Notes under the pieces: generated by a model
Databases searched by the model: none
The model's input: only the letters and a program-made list of their open reading frames with translations
Told to the model about the DNA's origin: nothing
From: Archivesica marissinica
Lineage: Eukaryota > Mollusca > Bivalvia > Venerida > Vesicomyidae
NCBI GenBank assembly: GCA_014843695.1
Contig: CM026397.1
Span: 47,834,606 to 47,898,605, forward strand
Direction of reading: 5' to 3'
DNA length: 64,000 nt
In this document: positions 11,801 through 23,832 of the stretch, in pieces
Layout: each line of letters begins with the position of its first letter
How positions within the stretch are numbered: the stretch's first letter is position 1
Made by a program: the position numbers and the translations under genes

Positions 11801-14800
11801 GAGTGTGTACAGAGCTCTCCGTGAGGGATGGCCACGACGGCAGTTTGTACAGAACTCTCCGTGAAGGATGGCCACGACGGGAGTTTGTACAGAATTCTCC
11901 GTGAGGGATGGCCACGACGGCAGTTTGTACAGAACTCTCCGTGAGGGATGGCCACGACGGCAGTGTGTACACAACTCTCCGTGAGTGATGGCCACGACAA
12001 GAGTTTGTACAGACCTCTCCGTGAGGGATGGCAAATACGGCAGTTTGTACAGAGCTCTCCGTGAGGGATGGCCACGACGGCAGTTTGTACAGAACTCTCC
12101 GTGAGGGATGGCCACGACGGGAGTTTGTACAGAGCTCTCCATGAGGTATGGCCACGACGGGAGTTTGTACAGAGCTCTCCGTGAGGGATGGCCACGACGG
12201 CAGTTTGTACAGAACTCTCCGTGAGGGATGGCCACAACAAGAGTTTGTACAGAGCTCTCCGTGAGGAATGGCCACGACGGGAGTTTGTACAGAGCTCTCC
12301 GTGAGGAATGGCCACGACGGGAATATGTACAGAACTCTCCGTGAGGGATGGCCACGACGGCAGTTTGTACAGAGCCACCCGTGAGGGATGGCCACGACGG
12401 CAGTTTGTACAGATCTCTCCGTGAGGGATGGCCACGACGGGAGTTTGTACAGAGCTCTCCGTGAGGGATGGCCACGACGGCAGTTTGTACAGAGCTCTCC
12501 GTGAGGGATGGCCACTACGGCAGTTTTTACAGAACTCTCCGTGAGGGTTGGCCACGACGGGAGTATGTACAGAGCTCTCCGTGAAGGATGGCCACGACGG
12601 GAGTGTGTACAGAGCTCTCCGTGAGGGATGGCCACGACGGGAATGTGTACAGAACTCTCCGTGAGGGATGGCCACGACAGCAGTTTGTACAGAACTCTCC
12701 GTGAGGGATGGCCACGACGGCATTTGCATAGAGCTCTCCGTGAGGGATGGCCACGACGGCAGTTTGTACAGAACTCTCCTTGAGGGATGGCCACGACGGC
12801 AGTTTGTACAGAACTCTCCGTGAGGGATGGCAACGACGGGAGTTTGTACAGAACTCTCCGTGAGGGATGGCCACGACGGGAGTGTGTACAGAGCTCTCCG
12901 TGAGGGATGGCCACGACGGGAGTGTGTACAGAACTCTCCGTGAGGGATGGCCACAACAAGAGTGTGTACAGAGCTCTCCGGGAGGGATGGCCACGACGGG
13001 AGTTTGTACAGAGCTCTCCGCGAAGGATGGCCACGACGTCAGTTTGTACAGAACTCTCCGTGAGGGATGGCCACAACAAGAGTTTGTACAGAGCTCTCCG
13101 TGAGGGATGGCCACGACTGGAGTTTGTACAGAACTCTCCGTGAGGGATGGCCACGACGGGAGTTTGTACAGAACCCTCCGTGAGGGATGGCCACGACGGG
13201 AGTGTGTACAGAGCTCTCCGTGAGGGATGGCCACGACGGCAGTTTGTACAGAACTCTCCGTGAAGGATGGCCACGACGGGAGTTTGTACAGAATTCTCCG
13301 TGAGGGATGGCCACGACGGCAGTTTGTACAGAACTCTCCGTGAGGGATGGCCACGACGGCAGTGTGTACACAACTCTCCGTGAGTGATGGCCACGACAAG
13401 AGTTTGTACAGACCTCTCCGTGAGGGATGGCAAAGACGGCAGTTTGTACAGAGCTCTCCGTGAGGGATGGCCACGACGGCAGTTTGTACAGAACTCTCCG
13501 TGAGGGATGGCCACGACGGGAGTTTGTACAGAGCTCTCCATGAGGAATGGCCACGACTGGAGTTTGTACAGAGCTCTCCGTGAGGGATGGTCACAACAAG
13601 AGTGTGTACAGAGCTCTCCGTAAGGGATGGCCACGACGGGAGTTTGTACAGAACTCTCCGTGAGGGATGGCCACGACGGGAGTGTGTACAGAGCTCTCCG
13701 TGAGGGATGGCCACGACGGCAGTTTGTACAGAACTCTCCGTGAGGGATGGCCACAACAAGAGTTTGTACAGAGCTCTCCGTGAGGAATGGCCACGACGGG
13801 AGTTTGTACAGAGCTCTCCGTGAGGGATGGCCACAACAAGAGTTTGTACAGAACTCTCCGTGAGGGATGGCCACGACTGGAGTTTGTACAGAACTCTCCG
13901 TGAGGGATGGCCACGACGGCAGTTTGTACAGTGCTCTCCGTGAGGGATGGCCACGACGGGAGTGTGTACAGAGCTCTCCGTGAGGAATGGCCACAACAAG
14001 AGTTTGTACAGAACTCTCCGTGAGGGATGGCCACGATGGGAGTGTGTACAGAACTCTCCGTGAGGGATGGCCACAACAAGAGTTTGTACAGAGCTCTCCG
14101 TGAGGGATGGCCACAACAAGAGTTTGTACAGAGCTCTCCGTGAGGAATGGCCACAACAAGAGTGTGTACAGAGCTCTCCGTGAGGAATGGCCACAACACG
14201 AGTTTGTACAGAACTATCCGTGAGGGATGGCCACGACGGGGTATGTACAGAGCTCTCCGTGAGGGATGGCCACGACGGAAGTTTGTACAGAACTCTCCGT
14301 GAGGGATGGCCACGACTGGAGTTTGTACAGAACTCTCCGTGAGGGATGGCCACGACGGCAGTTTGTACAGTGCTCTCCGTGAGGGATGGCCACGACGGGA
14401 GTGTGTACAGAGCTCTCCGTGAGGAATGGCCACAACAAGAGTTTGTACAGAACTCTCCGTGAGGGATGGCCACGATGGGAGTGTGTACAGAACTCTCCGT
14501 GAGGGATGGCCACAACAAGAGTTTGTACAGAGCTCTCCGTGAGGGATGGCCACAACAAGAGTTTGTACAGAGCTCTCCGTGAGGAATGGCCACAACAAGA
14601 GTTTGTACAGAGCTCTCCGTGAGGAATGGCCACAACAAGAGTGTGTACAGAGCTCTCCGTGAGGAATGGCCACAACACGAGTTTGTACAGAACTATCCGT
14701 GAGGGATGGCCACGACGGGGTATGTACAGAGCTCTCCGTGAGGGATGGCCACGACGGCAGTTTGCATAGAACTCTCCGTGAGGGATGACCACGACTAGAG

Positions 14801-15052
14801 TGTGTACAGAACTCTCCGTGAGGGATGGCCACGACGGGAGTTTGTACAGAGCTCTCCGTGAGGAATGGCCACGACGGGAGTGTGTACAGAGCTCTCCGTG
14901 AGGAATGGCCACAACAAGAGTTTGTACAGAGCTCTCCGTGAGGAATGGCCACAACAAGAGTGTGTACAGAGCTCTCCCTGATGAATGGCCACAACAAGAG
15001 TTTGTACAGAACTATCCGTGAGGGATGGCCACAATGGGGTATGTACAGAGCT
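5817..15052. repeat. Large satellite array, 40-bp unit, about 231 copies
   Basis: Nearly every 40 bp repeats the words TCTCCGTGAGGGATGGCCAC and GACGGGAGTTTGTACAGAGC. Common variants replace GACGGGA with ACAAGA or GACGGCA and TTTG with TGTG. Higher-order copies exist: about 480 bp (12 units) is repeated between about 9,350 and 9,830, and about 1,080 bp (27 units) between about 11,220 and 12,300. The minus strand of the unit contains no stop codon in any of three frames, and 40 is not a multiple of 3, so minus-strand frames of up to about 1,270 codons arise with a 40-residue period. I read these as a consequence of the repeat, not as genes: no signal peptide, domain or splice structure is visible and single-base indels change frame without penalty. 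Confidence 0.97.
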
Positions 15053-15317
15053 AACAGTAATTCTAAGTCCTTTGCATTGAATAGAGTTATCTTTTAACGT
15101 GATTAGAACAGTATCTATTAACAGCCCAATAGAGCTACAGAGCATAGTTCTAAGTACGTAACCTTTATAGGAATACAATACGTTCAACTTTGAGACTTTG
15201 TAGATCACAACAACATAGCTTGCTGAAAATAATTATTAAGTATGTGATAGAATATATCTATTTTAAAATATATGTTAATGTTTGTTTAATATTTCGTGGC
15301 GCTTCAATAAGTGTAAT
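15053..15317. other. Right flank of the satellite, nothing recognised
   Basis: Unique sequence between the last satellite unit (ending GTACAGAGCT) and a SINE cluster. Confidence 0.45.
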
Positions 15318-15735
15318 TATTGTGGCCCAGTGGTAGCGCGCTCTCCTCAGGTGCGAAAGGCCCTTGGCTGTTCGATTACCGCAGTGGTCAGCGCGCTCGA
15401 TTCTCACCAATGCAACCCGGTTTCGATCCTCGGACCGGAAAGTATGTGAGAGGGTACTCCGGTTCCCTCCCACACGAATGACCATATATTAACGCTTTCA
15501 TCCACGCCAAGGAGAGTGATTAATATAAGTTGTTAGAACTTGCTTCGCAATCGTTGTAAAATAAATAAAGTTTAAACTTTAACGGAGCTTATTTCGCGCC
15601 CAGCAAGGCATTTCAATTACACATTGCGTCTTAAATCTCTCTCCATCGTGGCGATGGATTCCTTCAGGAATGAGGTCTCGAGAGTGATTAATATAAGCTG
15701 TAGGAACTTGTTTCGCAATCGAGCTAACAAAGGTT
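15318..15735 (+). repeat. SINE family C interrupted by a SINE family B insertion
   Basis: The head of a family C-like copy (15,318-15,362, ending CCTCAGGTGCGAAAGGCC) breaks off, a family B copy follows (15,363-15,583, with its CGCAGTGGTCAGCGCGCTCG head and AATAAAGTTTAAAC end), and the family C tail resumes at about 15,597 (CAGCAAGGCATTTCAATT) and ends near 15,735. This order shows that B inserted into C. Confidence 0.8.
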
Positions 15736-15957
15736 GTATAAATATTGTGGCACGTAACTGTGGCATTGCTATGACTCATATTCATTGTATTTTATGTTTG
15801 ACTAGTTCTGTTGGTACACGTTTGAGCATGCAAACTAATGATAGAATAAATAATTAATCCTTTGTACCAGACCCAATGGCATATTCTCAAGCAACTTTCC
15901 AGTGAAAAACAAATTGGATGTAATTAATTTGCATATAAATTGTGTGCTTGCAAACGT

Positions 15958-16228
15958 GTGTGTGTTTACGTGTATTTATCGTCGCTACCGGTTGCTGAAG
16001 AGATTAGTCCTTTTAGATTTTTGGAGGATAGTGCAATGATACAGACATATACCCATTCCAGAGTATCCTCTGGTTCTTTTACGTGCACGGTGTAAAGCAC
16101 CGACACGAGACCTCGGTTTAAAGTCCCATCTGAAAGACTTATGTTTATTAGGATCAGATGGGGGATCGAACCTGCGACCCCTGGATTACCAGTCCGGCGT
16201 GTTACCACTGGACTACATATCCGTCTGA
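15958..16228 (-). repeat. SINE family A copy (minus)
   Basis: Reads tail first on the plus strand (TTTATCGTCGCTACCGGTTG, CACGGTGTAAAGCACCGACA) and ends in the reverse complement of the tRNA-like head (CCAGTCCGGCGTGTTACCAC). A short internal deletion removes part of the usual CCCATATGAGCGACG segment. Confidence 0.9.
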
Positions 16229-16379
16229 TTGCAAATATTCGAACGTGTATTTACATCAATCCTATTTCACTTTTTAGAATGAACTCTCATTTTCGGAACT
16301 ACACAGCAATGTATTTGCAAACGTTATGGACACTATTTGTTTAACTAATTAGCATAATATATGCAAATTAATGACAAAA

Positions 16380-17005
16380 GGCTAAATAAAAATGGCCATA
16401 AGTTTCCAACGGAATGTCGTAAAGCTCTGACAATATTGTTAAACAGCAGTAAGCTGAAAGCGATCTCTTGTAAAAATAAAGAGGTTCATGTATTACAACG
16501 TGCATATTATGTGTTTGATTGTTTATGTGTTTACGTGTTTACCATATGAAGCAAGAAAATGTAGATATTATTTAATTTTAGATGATGAATTTCACTTTGT
16601 TTTAGAATGTCAGCTATATACCGATTTAAGAAAAACACATATTAAGAAATACTTTTGGAGAAATCCAAATGTTCCTAAATTTATTGAATTAATGACCTCA
16701 AAAAATGTTATAATAATTAAAGATTTGGCTATGTATATATACAAATCATTTCAAGTCAGAAACAACCTGTTCTATGACTAGTGTTCATATCTCATTATAC
16801 GTTATACGCTAGCCAATCGTAAACGTTTTGTATTTGCACGTGTTTTTATTTGCACATTTGCTCTATATAATTATATTACATATTTACACAAGGCACGCAG
16901 TACCAATGTTCACGTTTGAAAGTATGTAATGTGTATATAATGTGTACGCATGGGCATATTGCCCATTGTATTTCGAAATAAACTCTCTTGAAACTCTCTT
17001 GTTTA
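16380..17005 (+). pseudogene. 3' remnant of a non-LTR retrotransposon (LINE)
   Basis: The frame 16,536-16,781 matches the pattern of LINE ORF2 C-termini common in marine invertebrates: residues RKCRYYLILDDEFHFVLEC keep a degenerate zinc-knuckle-like region followed by CQLYTDLRKTHIKKYF. A 3' untranslated stretch follows and ends near 17,005 in CTCTTGAAA repeats, the kind of microsatellite tail seen in CR1-like LINEs. The 5' part is missing. Identification is from the family pattern; the clade cannot be fixed. Confidence 0.7.
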
Positions 17006-17329
17006 TGTGTTTATGTGTTTTCCATGTGAAGTTTTGGTGGTAGTCTAAACTATGCCCCTGAATTACCATGTTAACAACATCATTATACATTCACAAGTTA
17101 TGCATATTGTTTGCTATAATGTTGGGTTTCATACGGCGTGACTCATTTATTATTTATTGACGTATCATCCATTTGAGTGAAACATCATCATTACAGATCC
17201 ACGCATATATTATTTATAAATACATGACGCGAAACAACATAAATTAAATCACGAATAAATAATGCACATAGTCACTCTCCTTTTGGGAGCTTTAAGAGAC
17301 AAATAGTATGACAGTATTAATCATTAATA

Positions 17330-17615
17330 TAGACGGATCTGTAGTCCAGTGGTAACATGCTGGACTGGTAATCCAGGGATCGCAGGTTCGATCCCCCGTC
17401 TGACCCTAATACAATTAACAGTCTTTCAGATGGGACGTTAAACCGAAGTCTCGTGTCGGTACTTTACACCGTGCACGTAAAAGAACCAGAAGAGACGCTG
17501 GAATGGGTCTCTGTCTGTATCATGCACTATCCTCCAAAATCTAAAATGACTAATCTCTTCAGGAGGCGTCCCTCATATGGGCAACCGGTAGCGACGATAA
17601 ATAAACGTAAAAACA
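17330..17615 (+). repeat. SINE family A, full length, with target-site duplication
   Basis: Complete copy: tRNA-like head (GTAGTCCAGTGGTAACATGC, anticodon loop CTGGTAA, GGTTCGATCCCCCGTCTGAC), body and the GCAACCGGTAGCGACGATAA end. The 13-bp ACAGTATTAATCA occurs at 17,311-17,323 and again at 17,617-17,629, a plausible target-site duplication. Confidence 0.92.
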
Positions 17616-17619
17616 CACA

Positions 17620-18895
17620 GTATTAATCATACACTATACACGTGTCATATTATAATCATACACTATACACGTGTCATATTATAATCATATACTGTACACG
17701 TGTCATATTATAATCATACACTATACACGTGTCATAGTATAATCATACACTATACACGTGTCATAGTATAATCATACAATGTACACGTGTCATATTATAA
17801 TCATACACTGTACACGTGTCATATTATAATCATACACTGTACACGTGTCATATTATAATCATACACTGTACACGTGTCATATTATAATCATACAATGTAC
17901 ACGTGTCATATTATAATCATACAATGTACACGTGTCATATTATAATCATACACTGTACACGTGTCATATTATAATCATACACTGTACACGTGTCATATTA
18001 TAATCATACACTGTACACGTGTCATATTATAATCATACAATGTACACGTGTCATATTATAATCATACAATGTACACGTGTCATATTATAATCATACACTG
18101 TACACGTGTCATATTATAATCATACACTGTACACGTGTCATATTATAATCATACACTGTACACGTGTCATATTATAATCATACACTGTACACCTGTCATA
18201 TTATAATCATACACTGTACACGTGTCATATTATAATCATACAATATACACGTGTCATATTATAATCATACACTGTATACGTGTCATAGTATACTCATACA
18301 CTGTACACGTGTCATATTATAATCATACACTATACACGTGTCATATCATACACTGTACACGTGTCATATCATACACTGTACACGTGTCATATTATAATAA
18401 TACACTGTACACGTGTCATATTATAATTATACACTGTACACGTGTCATAGCATACACTGTACACGTGTCGTATTACAATCATACACTGTACACGTGTCAT
18501 ATCATACACTGTACACGTGTCATATTATAATCATACACTGTATACGTGTCATATCATACACTGTACACGTGTCGTATTACAATCATACACTGTACACGTG
18601 TCATATTATAATAATACACTGTACACGTGTCATAGTATAATCATCCACTGTACACGTGTCATATTATAATCATACACTGTACACGTGTCATAGTATAATC
18701 ATACACTGTACACGTGTCATATTATAATCATACACTGTACACGTGTCATATTATAATCATACACTGTACACGTGTCATATTATAATCATACACTGTACAC
18801 GTGTCATAGTATAATCATACACTTTACACGTGTCATATTATAATCATACACTGTACACGTGTCATATTATAATCATACACTGTACACGTGTCATA
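17620..18895. repeat. 29-bp minisatellite, about 44 units, each with a CACGTG E-box
   Basis: Unit CATATTATAATCATACACTG plus TACACGTGT. Some units are shortened to 23 bp by loss of TATAAT. Nearly every unit keeps the palindrome ACACGTGT with the E-box CACGTG. The array starts at the duplicated target site of the SINE just upstream. Confidence 0.96.
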
Positions 18896-19076
18896 TTTTT
18901 ATACTTTTATCAAAATTCATTATTTACACAACATTTTTTCTCTCTCTTTCATGTGACAGAGGACACCATTGACATGTAGTTGCATGTAAAATAATATAGA
19001 TATCAATATAACACGGTTCGTCGACGGCGAGGGTAAATAAGCTCAAATCAACATAAAAAATATAACATTGCCTGCC

Positions 19077-19165
19077 TCAGTTGTCGAGTGGTTACGGTCG
19101 CATACCACTGTAACCTATCATCACTGATGATCACGGGTTCAAGCCCCGCTCAGACCGTGTCTCTT
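19077..19165 (+). repeat. tRNA-like sequence, serine-type, probable SINE head
   Basis: Carries an A-box-like GTCGAGTGGTTACGG and a B box GGGTTCAAGCCCC with a long segment between, as in class II tRNAs. It lacks good acceptor-stem pairing, so a SINE head or tRNA pseudogene is more likely than a working tRNA gene. Confidence 0.45.
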
Positions 19166-19424
19166 TATATGAAAAGGTTGACTTTATTACGGAAGTTGGT
19201 GCGCCAAGTACTGGTTAACCGCTGGAGCATGTCAAGGAAAGTTGTCACCAAATAGATCAGCAAAGACTAAGATATAGTTTATATGTTTAATATTGAATGA
19301 TTGGCATAATTATGGCCATGGCTGGCAATGATTGAACCACCCCAAAGCAGTGTACAACTTTTAGTATCGATTCCTTTACAATATTGAATCTTATTATTAT
19401 TACTCCAGAAGATGGAAAGCACTA

Positions 19425-19830
19425 AGCACGGACACTCATTTATCTCCGGATGTCGGAAACATAAGCCCATAGGCATATCATAATTATATCCCTCCGGACT
19501 TCGGAGGCCTAGTAAAGCCCATAGGCATATCATAATTATATCCCTCCGGACTTCGGAGGCCTAGTAAAGCCCATAGGCATATCATAACTATATCCCTCCG
19601 GACTTCGGAGGCCTAGTAAAGCCCATAGGCATATCATATATCACTCCCGGACATCGGAAGGATATAGATAATAATAGTGTGAAATACACATCCCCGGTGG
19701 GACAATATGGCAAAATCACATCACTCCTGATATCGGAAGCATAAAAAAGCATATCATATATCCCTCCGGAAAAACTCGGAAGCCCTTACTCGGAATATCG
19801 TAAACAAAACACAATTAACTCCGGCTTTTC
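19425..19830. repeat. 52-bp tandem repeat with CCTCCGGACTTCGGAGG hairpins
   Basis: Three close units (period 52 bp from about 19,489) and several diverged ones to about 19,830. Each contains the inverted repeat CTCCG-GACTT-CGGAG followed by GCCTAGTAAAGCCCATAGGC. Related hairpins (CTCCGGATGTCGGAAG) recur at 20,334-20,400. Confidence 0.85.
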
Positions 19831-20329
19831 GGAAGTACTTGCTATACAAATATACCTTACTGACTTGATATGTTAAATTACTCATCTAACAGTAGATCAA
19901 AATATTCTTGTACACTGCAGTGGCATTGCTATTACCTACATAAAAGTCATATATTATACAAGAGAGACGCTATTACGCCAAGGCGCATGTACTACGGTAA
20001 CAGAGCATCTTTTTCCGGGGTACCAAGTCCCGCCATATACGAGAACCTAGATTATGGAGGGAGATAGCGTCTATTTCTTGTATAACTTGCGCTTAAACAA
20101 CTATGGATAGCATTTTACGTTTGAATATCTAATTTGGTAAATACCATCCCTCAATGTATCAGTCATTAGTGTGCACCCAAAGTGAACATAGTTTCTAAAT
20201 AGTTGATGAACGTATTCCGGGTTAACGAATGTAACCCCCTTCTCTTCTGGGTGTTAAATTTTCCGATGGCACTTTTTCTGACTAATGGTTTCATTCTCCA
20301 CGATATTGTTTTCGTGTACGGACAAACAT

Positions 20330-20408
20330 GTATCTCCGGATGTCGGAAGGATAAGCCCAATAGACATATCCTAAATCCCTCCGGAACTCGGAAACATAAT
20401 AAAGCCCA
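20330..20408. repeat. Diverged copies of the CCGGA/TCGGA hairpin repeat
   Basis: Two units (ATCTCCGGATGTCGGAAGGA and CCCTCCGGAACTCGGAAAC) with the same ATAAGCCCA spacer found in the 19.4-kb array, about 500 bp away from it. Confidence 0.7.
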
Positions 20409-21054
20409 GCATCAAATCGTTTCCGTGCCTTTTCTAACTTATAACGATATTGTTTTCGTGTTATGATTTCAGTTAGAGATTTTAGTTTCGGTACAAGTTG
20501 TCATTATATGTTTTCAGGTAGTTTTCAACAGCCATTCAGTGTAGCCCAGAGGCTTTTGGCAAATAATATTTACCAACAATGAATAATCAGTAATTGCGGT
20601 GGGCTACCAGTATAACAATTGTGTGAAGTGGTCCAATATCATGCCAGGCCTAAAATCAAATGTCACATTTAGACAGTCATCCAATTTAAATGGTGATGTA
20701 CACCTGCTTGTCTGGTGCGGTGGAAACATATCTTATTATAGATGAATCGATTATGCAATATCCATACTTCTGTAGCACCTATATTATAGAAACCATGACT
20801 GTAGATGTACATTAAAGTTTCATAGAAATCGATCATGTCACAAAATCTTAGTGACAACGGCCATGGTGATCAGCATACAACTCTTGTAGTACTGATTTGT
20901 CATACATGGTTGTATCACGGAATACTATCATTGCGGCGCAATACTATCTGGTGACGTCATAACTGTCTACTAATCATTAATTGGATTGAAATTGTATGAC
21001 TTAATACTATTCTCATGACGTAATAGCAATGATGTCACTATAGTTAATTCAGTT

Positions 21055-21393
21055 CTAATATAGCCTTTTGTTAGATGTATGTAGCACCACTTTGCCTAAA
21101 ACATTTTGTTTGTTCTCCCATAAATGCCAAGATTTACTCAAAATTCGCCTGAATGGACAAGTTGTCAGCGGAAAGCCATGGCACGAGAATTTACCACCAA
21201 GCACAGGTCGCTTCCCAATGTATGACCATTTAAAACCATGTACTAATACAGACGATTCAGGTTCTAATTCGTCTAAATGAAATTTAATGCACACTCCCGA
21301 CATCCAGCTGTCAATTATTTTCTGCAGATAATCCATATCTTTTTTATTTCTGGTATATTTTCTCTTATTTAACCGTTTCATACCCTCTATCAT
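21055..21393 (-). CDS. Open frame of 112 codons, function unknown, doubtful
   Basis: The predicted peptide is basic at its start (KRLNKRKYTRNKKD) and has no domain I recognise. It lies in AT-rich DNA without neighbours that support a gene and could be a chance frame or one exon. It is kept because its length and composition are slightly unusual for the surroundings. Confidence that it is translated is low. Confidence 0.12.
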   Translation of the reverse strand: MIEGMKRLNKRKYTRNKKDMDYLQKIIDSWMSGVCIKFHLDELEPESSVLVHGFKWSYIGKRPVLGGKFSCHGFPLTTCPFRRILSKSWHLWENKQNVLGKVVLHTSNKRLY

Positions 21394-21585
21394 TGTCCTT
21401 ACTAAGAATACTCTGGATTCATCTCGAACATTATTGATTTTGTTATAATAACCTTTTAGCAGAAATATGACGGTTTACAGGACCGTGTGCATTATTAGTA
21501 TTGAGACATACACGCTATGTATTAACCACCTATTGCAAGTCTGGCGATGACGTATATATATATATTCACACAGTTTAGAAGGTGT

Positions 21586-21939
21586 TTAAACACCAGAGTG
21601 TACGTATCGCTTACCGATTAAAGCCCCAACCACCAATATTTGAATAATGTCTACTGCATACGCATTGTTAAATTTTGAATACGGTACAGACCACAATTCT
21701 AGGTCTATAACAATCGGTGGATCCATTCTCTTGTGGGGATGATAAATACGATATATGATCAGAGCTCTAGATAAGTGTTGGTGTAAAGTGTATTTTACGG
21801 CAATGGGTAATTCACTCCTAATTATTAAACTTAAAGGGTCCTGAGAATTTAAATACAACTCGTGTAAACTTTCAAATGCCAAACGACCATGTTTGTGAAT
21901 GGCGCGCTTGGTTGAGCGGAACAATGTTCCTCTAATCAA
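21586..21939 (-). CDS. Open frame of 117 codons, function unknown, doubtful
   Basis: Starts 193 bp upstream, on the same strand, of the 112-codon frame. Contains a hydrophobic C-terminal segment (AVDIIQILVVGALIG) and no recognised motif. It could be a decayed mobile-element fragment; neither reading is supported by a family match I can name. Confidence 0.12.
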   Translation of the reverse strand: MIRGTLFRSTKRAIHKHGRLAFESLHELYLNSQDPLSLIIRSELPIAVKYTLHQHLSRALIIYRIYHPHKRMDPPIVIDLELWSVPYSKFNNAYAVDIIQILVVGALIGKRYVHSGV

Positions 21940-22945
21940 TTATAAGGTCACATGAGACTAAATCATGCGTTTTATTACGCACAGGTCTCAATCTTCAGAA
22001 CGTATTTTACGCACGGCGGTGTATTTTAATACGTTTTTTTTTTTTGAAAGACCAATGCGTAATTAATCGTATACGCACCTTATCTAGAGGTATATGATGC
22101 TACTGAGTGGTCAAAGATGTTAAAGGACCCAGTTAACCACAGTGTCTAATTTTAGTTTTAAAGTGTCTGGGTGGATAATAGCAGACTTAAGAGAATGGGT
22201 GGCGAGGCCAATGTATTGAACTTAAATCCCTCTCTCGATCCTTTCATTAAGAACACGGCTGTGCATGCATCATAATCTTTAAGTCAAGTGTATAATTGTT
22301 GCGGGCCGACCGGTGTTCGGCCTAAATCCCATAAATGTTATTAGCATGGGAATTAGTTAGCGTCATATATATTTAGCTACAACTTTGTGTCAAAGCTGGA
22401 CTCTTTAGTTGGTTGGTATTGGGCAAGCCTGCGTCCAACCACCAGCCTGTCGTCAACAAGTTTGAATATTTGTGATTTGGAGACTGATTCATCATACCTT
22501 TGAATTAATGAATGAAGATCAATATATTATCCTTTCCAAATAGGTTCTTTCATTTTATGTGGGACATGTCGCTAGTGACATATCTGATGCCAACGGCAAG
22601 TCGGTGCTAACAGTTGATGGAGTGTGTGTCTATTACATCCTTTACATGTACATCTATATACATTACCAGAAGCTAGAATTTGGTTCCTGGCCATCAGGCA
22701 GCTGCACTTGTCGGCTATGGCGTCCTATGAAAGACTGTGGGTACGTCAACTGCTGCTGGTGGTAATCTGGATTGTTACTCCGAATCCCCCAAGGCTGTAT
22801 ACGTGGTGTTGAACTATTGCGCTTGAACAGGAGTTATTGTAGGCGTGTACTGTCTATTTGTTTGTCCACGTGTCCATGGTTGAGGTCATGAATAGGGACA
22901 TGTGTGACTTAGTCAAATCTTGAACAAAACAGGACTTATTCCAAG

Positions 22946-23205
22946 TGTGTGTTTTACGTTTATTTATCGTCGCTACCGGTTGCCCATATGAGCGACGCCT
23001 CCTGAAGAATGTTTAAGGGTAATGCAATGATACAGACATAGACCAATTCCAGAATCTGGGATTCTCCTCTTGTTCTTTTACGTACACGGTGTAAAGCTCC
23101 GACACTGAAAGACTGTTAATTTTATTAGGGTTAGACGGGGGATCGAACCTGCGATCCCTGGATTACCAGTCTAGCGTATTAACCATTGGACTACATATCC
23201 ACCTT
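22946..23205 (-). repeat. SINE family A copy (minus)
   Basis: Starts with the tail (TTATCGTCGCTACCGGTTGC, CCATATGAGCGACGCCTCCT) and ends with the reverse complement of the head (GGGGGATCGAACCTGCGATC, GGACTACATATCC). About 40 bp of the body is missing near 23,010. Confidence 0.9.
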
Positions 23206-23597
23206 ATTCCCAGTGACTCAAGGATTATTTAAATACTTATTAGCGGTAATATCAACACACATCCAAATGAAACACGCACGTTCTATGTGTGTGGGAAAAC
23301 ACAAACAATCTGAAATTTCGTTTCCTCCTTCATTTATTCAAAATGGTTCTTTTTTCATTACTCTTATAAATTTTCATTCATGTAGTCAATATTAAGGTGA
23401 ATTTCAATTACTATGTTAAATATCGTGCATTGACATTTGTCAAGTACCAGCCCGTCATGTGATGTCACATGACATGTGTTGCTACTGCTATTAAACAAAT
23501 ACATGTATGCAAAGTAAAATTTACTCATTGTCTATATTTTCTGCTTTCTACTTGCAGTTTGAATTGGTAAACCTAAAACAGTACGTCATATTATCGC

Positions 23598-23832
23598 CGT
23601 TGTTAGTGCGCTCGCTTCTCACTAATGCAACCCGGGCATGCTCCCCAGACCGGGAAGTATGCGATACGGTACGGTGGTTGCCAGGTGGGCTTTCTTCGGG
23701 CACCCCGGTTTCCTCCCACATAATGACAGCATTTACGCTTTCATCGGCGCCAACGAGAGTGATTAACATAAGCCGTTAAAGCTTGTTTCGCAATCGTTGT
23801 AAAAATTAATAAAGTTTAAGCTTAAAACGATA
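23598..23832 (+). repeat. SINE family B copy, 5'-truncated head
   Basis: Begins inside the tRNA-like part (AGTGCGCTCGCTTCTCAC), has a decayed B box, then GCACCCCGGTTTCCTCCCAC and the usual CGCAATCGTTGTAAAAATTA end. Confidence 0.85.

Larger units (their letters stand above)
20409..22945. other. Mostly unique AT-rich sequence without recognised genes
   Basis: Two minus-strand frames of about 112 and 117 codons occur (listed separately at low confidence). Otherwise only short frames, a T-run near 22,030 and no recognised repeat. Confidence 0.45.

Noticed and set aside
5626..15208. Very long minus-strand open frames (up to about 1,270 codons) of 40-residue repeats
   Set aside because: Product of a 40-bp satellite whose minus strand lacks stops in all frames; no domain, signal or codon bias visible, and unique ends add nothing recognisable.
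17331..17404. Threonine tRNA gene
   Set aside because: The same sequence with the same tail occurs about ten times; it is the head of SINE family A, and the copy has a target-site duplication after the tail.
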